Positions 45,133-47,082 of a stretch of DNA of 47,082 nucleotides are shown piece by piece. Origin of the DNA: Bacteroidota bacterium. GTDB taxonomy: Bacteria; Bacteroidota; Bacteroidia; Chitinophagales; Saprospiraceae. A program made the translations under genes and the position numbers. Location: contig BJGN01000007.1 in assembly GCA_014190515.1 (NCBI GenBank), positions 1 to 47,082 on the forward strand. The letters run 5' to 3'. The notes under the pieces are model-generated. The model was not told where the DNA came from. It did not search any database and saw only the letters and a list, made by a program, of their open reading frames with translations. How positions within the stretch are numbered: position 1 is the first letter of the stretch; each line of letters begins with the position of its first letter.

Positions 45133-47082
45133 TTAACCATTGTCAGGCTGTTTTGGTTTTTTAAAAATATTTGTTGCTTGTGAACCAAGAGCCATTACCA
45201 TTGTTTTTACAGTTGAAAGTTCAGATTTTGTATATTTAAAGAAAAAGGAACTTTCATCATGCGTCGCCATTGGATCTTGTCCGGCAGGGCCACTTTTCTC
45301 TTTTACCGAATTTGCTCCAATTTCTAATAATCTGCCAAAGACAGAGATTTTCAACGCTTCTGGTTTACCAATTAATTCTACTGCTGCGTCACAGAGGCGG
45401 TCGATGTATTTACCTGCTCTATAGACAGCATATTGAGGATCATGTTCAAAATGATGTAAAGAATGAAGGGTATCGCCAACATTTTCATTCATTGCTTGCA
45501 GATACATTTCCTTTGACAATTGATATTTGACTGAAGTAATATCTTGACCGGCCAAATTTTTCTTCCCATCTTTTTTAAGTTCTGCTAATTTCTTTTTTGC
45601 TCCCTGATTACCATAAACGGTATGTAAAACTGCACCTTGAGTTGCATATACCTCATTGGCATAAGTAAGGCCTCTGGAAATTTGGTTATGCATATTTAAA
45701 ATCAATGTTTCTACCTCATCACCTTGAGCACCTGCTGCTTCTAATTTTGCAATTTCGAGTCTTAAAATTTTTACTTGTTCTATAATTTTTTCATATTGTC
45801 TATTTGAAACCTGCATTTCTAAAGCAGCATCGCCGTGATGATCTTTGCCATTTTCTTCAAAGGCACTTTTCTTTTGCTTTTCTTTTCTTTGTTCATTTGC
45901 TTTATTCATTTCTTCATTTGCAGCCAGTTTTGCATTCGCAACTTCTTGCTCAACGGTAAGCTTAAAGTCATTGTATTCTAATTCAACATCCATAAACTTT
46001 CGTTGCATTTCAACATTTTCTTTTTCTGGCAAATCTGATAAAAGGGCATTTTTGTATGTTACCCAATCAGATGGTTCCATATTCCTGCGTATTTTAACCA
46101 TAGACCAAACTTCATTTTGGTCGTTTTTTATTTTAGCTCCTTTTTCAGATAAGTTTTTTTCCTCTTTTGGTTTGACCCGATATTCACCTTCCACTTCAGA
46201 GTCAACTTGATCTCCTCCAAACATCCAATCGGAAGAATAAACATTAATATCAAAAAAGGCGCCAGGTTCTTGGCCATATACTTTTCTAAATTCTTCATTA
46301 ATAATAGCAACACCTAATTCTGTATTTTCTCCTTTTGCTGAAAGGTCAATATCAGATGTTACGGATTCAGAACCAACTGAATCTTTTAATCCAAAATTTT
46401 CTCCTTCAATATTAAGATCTGCTAATTTTTCATTTGCCGCTTTTTTCTTTAACAAAGCGGGTTTTATTTTTTCATTAACAACCTGGTTTGCAAATTTCTG
46501 CCATACCCGACCTCTCATATTAACCAATGTTTGCATTAGTCCAATACTGTGTTGATGATGGGGAATTGAATCTTCGGGAACTCCCGGCCAACTATCTGTC
46601 GTAAGTACCTCCTTGGCTTTAAACCAATTACTTTCCAACGGTTCCTTTAATACATCAAGTAAGACATTATCATTTAAAAGTCCCTCTTGTATATAAATTT
46701 GAGACACTGCCGTTGCTAAGCCTGGCAGTGTTCCATCGTATAATTCTGAAAATGAAAATTTTTGGAGTTGTTCAGCTTCAAAATCAGCCGACATTGCCTG
46801 ATTTCTTTTAGAAGTTGTCTCTTCGTCAATCTTTTTCCAACTAGGGGTTTCATCAGGAGCGTATTCAGGTAAACTTGGACTGGAAGAAGTATCAACCTCT
46901 CTTTGTACACTGTTATTATTTATTACAAATTTATTAGAAGGGGGCAAACTTTCCTTTTTTTTCAATGAAATGGCTTTCGAACCCATGGTGTCAGCCTCTT
47001 TTTCTAACTGTTGATTATCATTTATTGAAAATTTTCCTCTCAGTTGTTTTGTAGGTTTTACTCTTCCCTGAGCTTGTTGAAC
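45133..47082 (-). CDS. DUF4157-linked eCIS effector candidate with nucleotidyltransferase-like domain, 5'-truncated
   Basis: The frame is open to the right edge, so the gene is cut; ATG 46986 is internal. The first ~32 visible residues (VQQAQGRVKPTKQ, then NDNQQLEKEADTMGSKA) are the stretch that directly follows HExxHVVQQ in DUF4157 proteins, the N-terminal mark of cargo of extracellular contractile injection systems. After a Ser/Pro-rich linker and a helical region comes VGSESVTSDIDLS (46340-46377) and, about 30 residues later, FFDINVYSSDW, a GS...DxD...D pattern like the catalytic core of polymerase-beta nucleotidyltransferases. The rest is mostly helical and Lys/Glu-rich. At least 649 residues are visible. 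No signal peptide or membrane segment is seen. A nucleotidyltransferase toxin is inference; the DUF4157 link is strong. Confidence 0.7.
   Translation of the reverse strand, partial: VQQAQGRVKPTKQLRGKFSINDNQQLEKEADTMGSKAISLKKKESLPPSNKFVINNNSVQREVDTSSSPSLPEYAPDETPSWKKIDEETTSKRNQAMSADFEAEQLQKFSFSELYDGTLPGLATAVSQIYIQEGLLNDNVLLDVLKEPLESNWFKAKEVLTTDSWPGVPEDSIPHHQHSIGLMQTLVNMRGRVWQKFANQVVNEKIKPALLKKKAANEKLADLNIEGENFGLKDSVGSESVTSDIDLSAKGENTELGVAIINEEFRKVYGQEPGAFFDINVYSSDWMFGGDQVDSEVEGEYRVKPKEEKNLSEKGAKIKNDQNEVWSMVKIRRNMEPSDWVTYKNALLSDLPEKENVEMQRKFMDVELEYNDFKLTVEQEVANAKLAANEEMNKANEQRKEKQKKSAFEENGKDHHGDAALEMQVSNRQYEKIIEQVKILRLEIAKLEAAGAQGDEVETLILNMHNQISRGLTYANEVYATQGAVLHTVYGNQGAKKKLAELKKDGKKNLAGQDITSVKYQLSKEMYLQAMNENVGDTLHSLHHFEHDPQYAVYRAGKYIDRLCDAAVELIGKPEALKISVFGRLLEIGANSVKEKSGPAGQDPMATHDESSFFFKYTKSELSTVKTMVMALGSQATNIFKKPKQPDNG

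Noticed and set aside
45845-46210. 121-codon plus-strand frame rich in Phe and Ser
   Set aside because: It mirrors the Lys/Glu-rich coding sequence of the effector on the other strand.
46984-46986. ATG as true start of the effector gene
   Set aside because: The frame continues upstream to the edge with sequence conserved in DUF4157 proteins, so this Met is internal.
1-47082. tRNA, rRNA, riboswitch or insertion-sequence ends
   Set aside because: I found no cloverleaf, no conserved rRNA or riboswitch core, and no transposase flanked by inverted repeats. The PF12784 protein is called a transposase by name only here.

Overview
The window looks like chromosome from a Bacteroidota bacterium, most likely of the Saprospiria/Chitinophagia type. 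The phylum is well supported: there is a SusC/SusD pair, a gliding/type 9 secretion C-terminal sorting domain, BACON-like domains, lineage-restricted DUF4290 and DUF4286 proteins, low GC, TAnnTTTG-type -7 elements and almost no Shine-Dalgarno sequences. The order or family is only inference. The two edges cut genes: a PD40/OmpA-like protein on the left and a DUF4157-linked effector on the right. Genes are densely packed and no gene-free stretch exceeds 300 bases. I see no tRNA, rRNA, CRISPR array, insertion sequence or prophage.

Layout. 1-5.1 kb: envelope protein, aspS, then convergent hemA. 5.2-9.1 kb (minus strand): manC, recQ, aroQ. 9.2-12.9 kb: lytic transglycosylase, tatA, plsC, and divergent acyl-ACP desaturase. 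13-19 kb: a large TonB-dependent/outer-membrane beta-barrel protein, a LytS/LytTR two-component system, and a CE15-like glucuronoyl esterase. 19.1-23.1 kb: tail-specific protease prc and the ABC-F ATPase uup. 23.4-26.8 kb: a Tat-exported hydroxypyruvate-isomerase-like protein, dnaB and an rluB-type pseudouridine synthase. 26.9-29.4 kb (minus strand): a small outer-membrane barrel, and an operon of O-methyltransferase, methylmalonyl-CoA epimerase and a TauE/SafE permease. 29.6-34.1 kb: SusC/SusD pair closed by a strong terminator. 34.2-40.5 kb: LolC/E-type permease and a 1,650-residue secreted astacin-family metalloprotease with BACON-like repeats and a T9SS tail. 40.6-43.4 kb: DUF4290, DUF4286 and comM. 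43.4-47.1 kb: accessory segment with a PD-(D/E)XK nuclease, a pentapeptide-repeat protein and the edge effector.

Most of the window is housekeeping and envelope biology. The most unusual part is the right end. The protein running off the edge carries the sequence that directly follows the HExxH motif of DUF4157, the N-terminal mark of cargo for extracellular contractile injection systems (eCIS). Its body contains a nucleotidyltransferase-like GS...DID...D active-site pattern. It is followed 22 nt later by a pentapeptide-repeat gene on the same strand, which could be a cognate partner or immunity protein. Other points worth a second look are the multi-domain astacin, the two-component/TonB receptor/CE15 neighbourhood, an orphan SusCD pair, and two 16-bp palindromes in intergenic regions.
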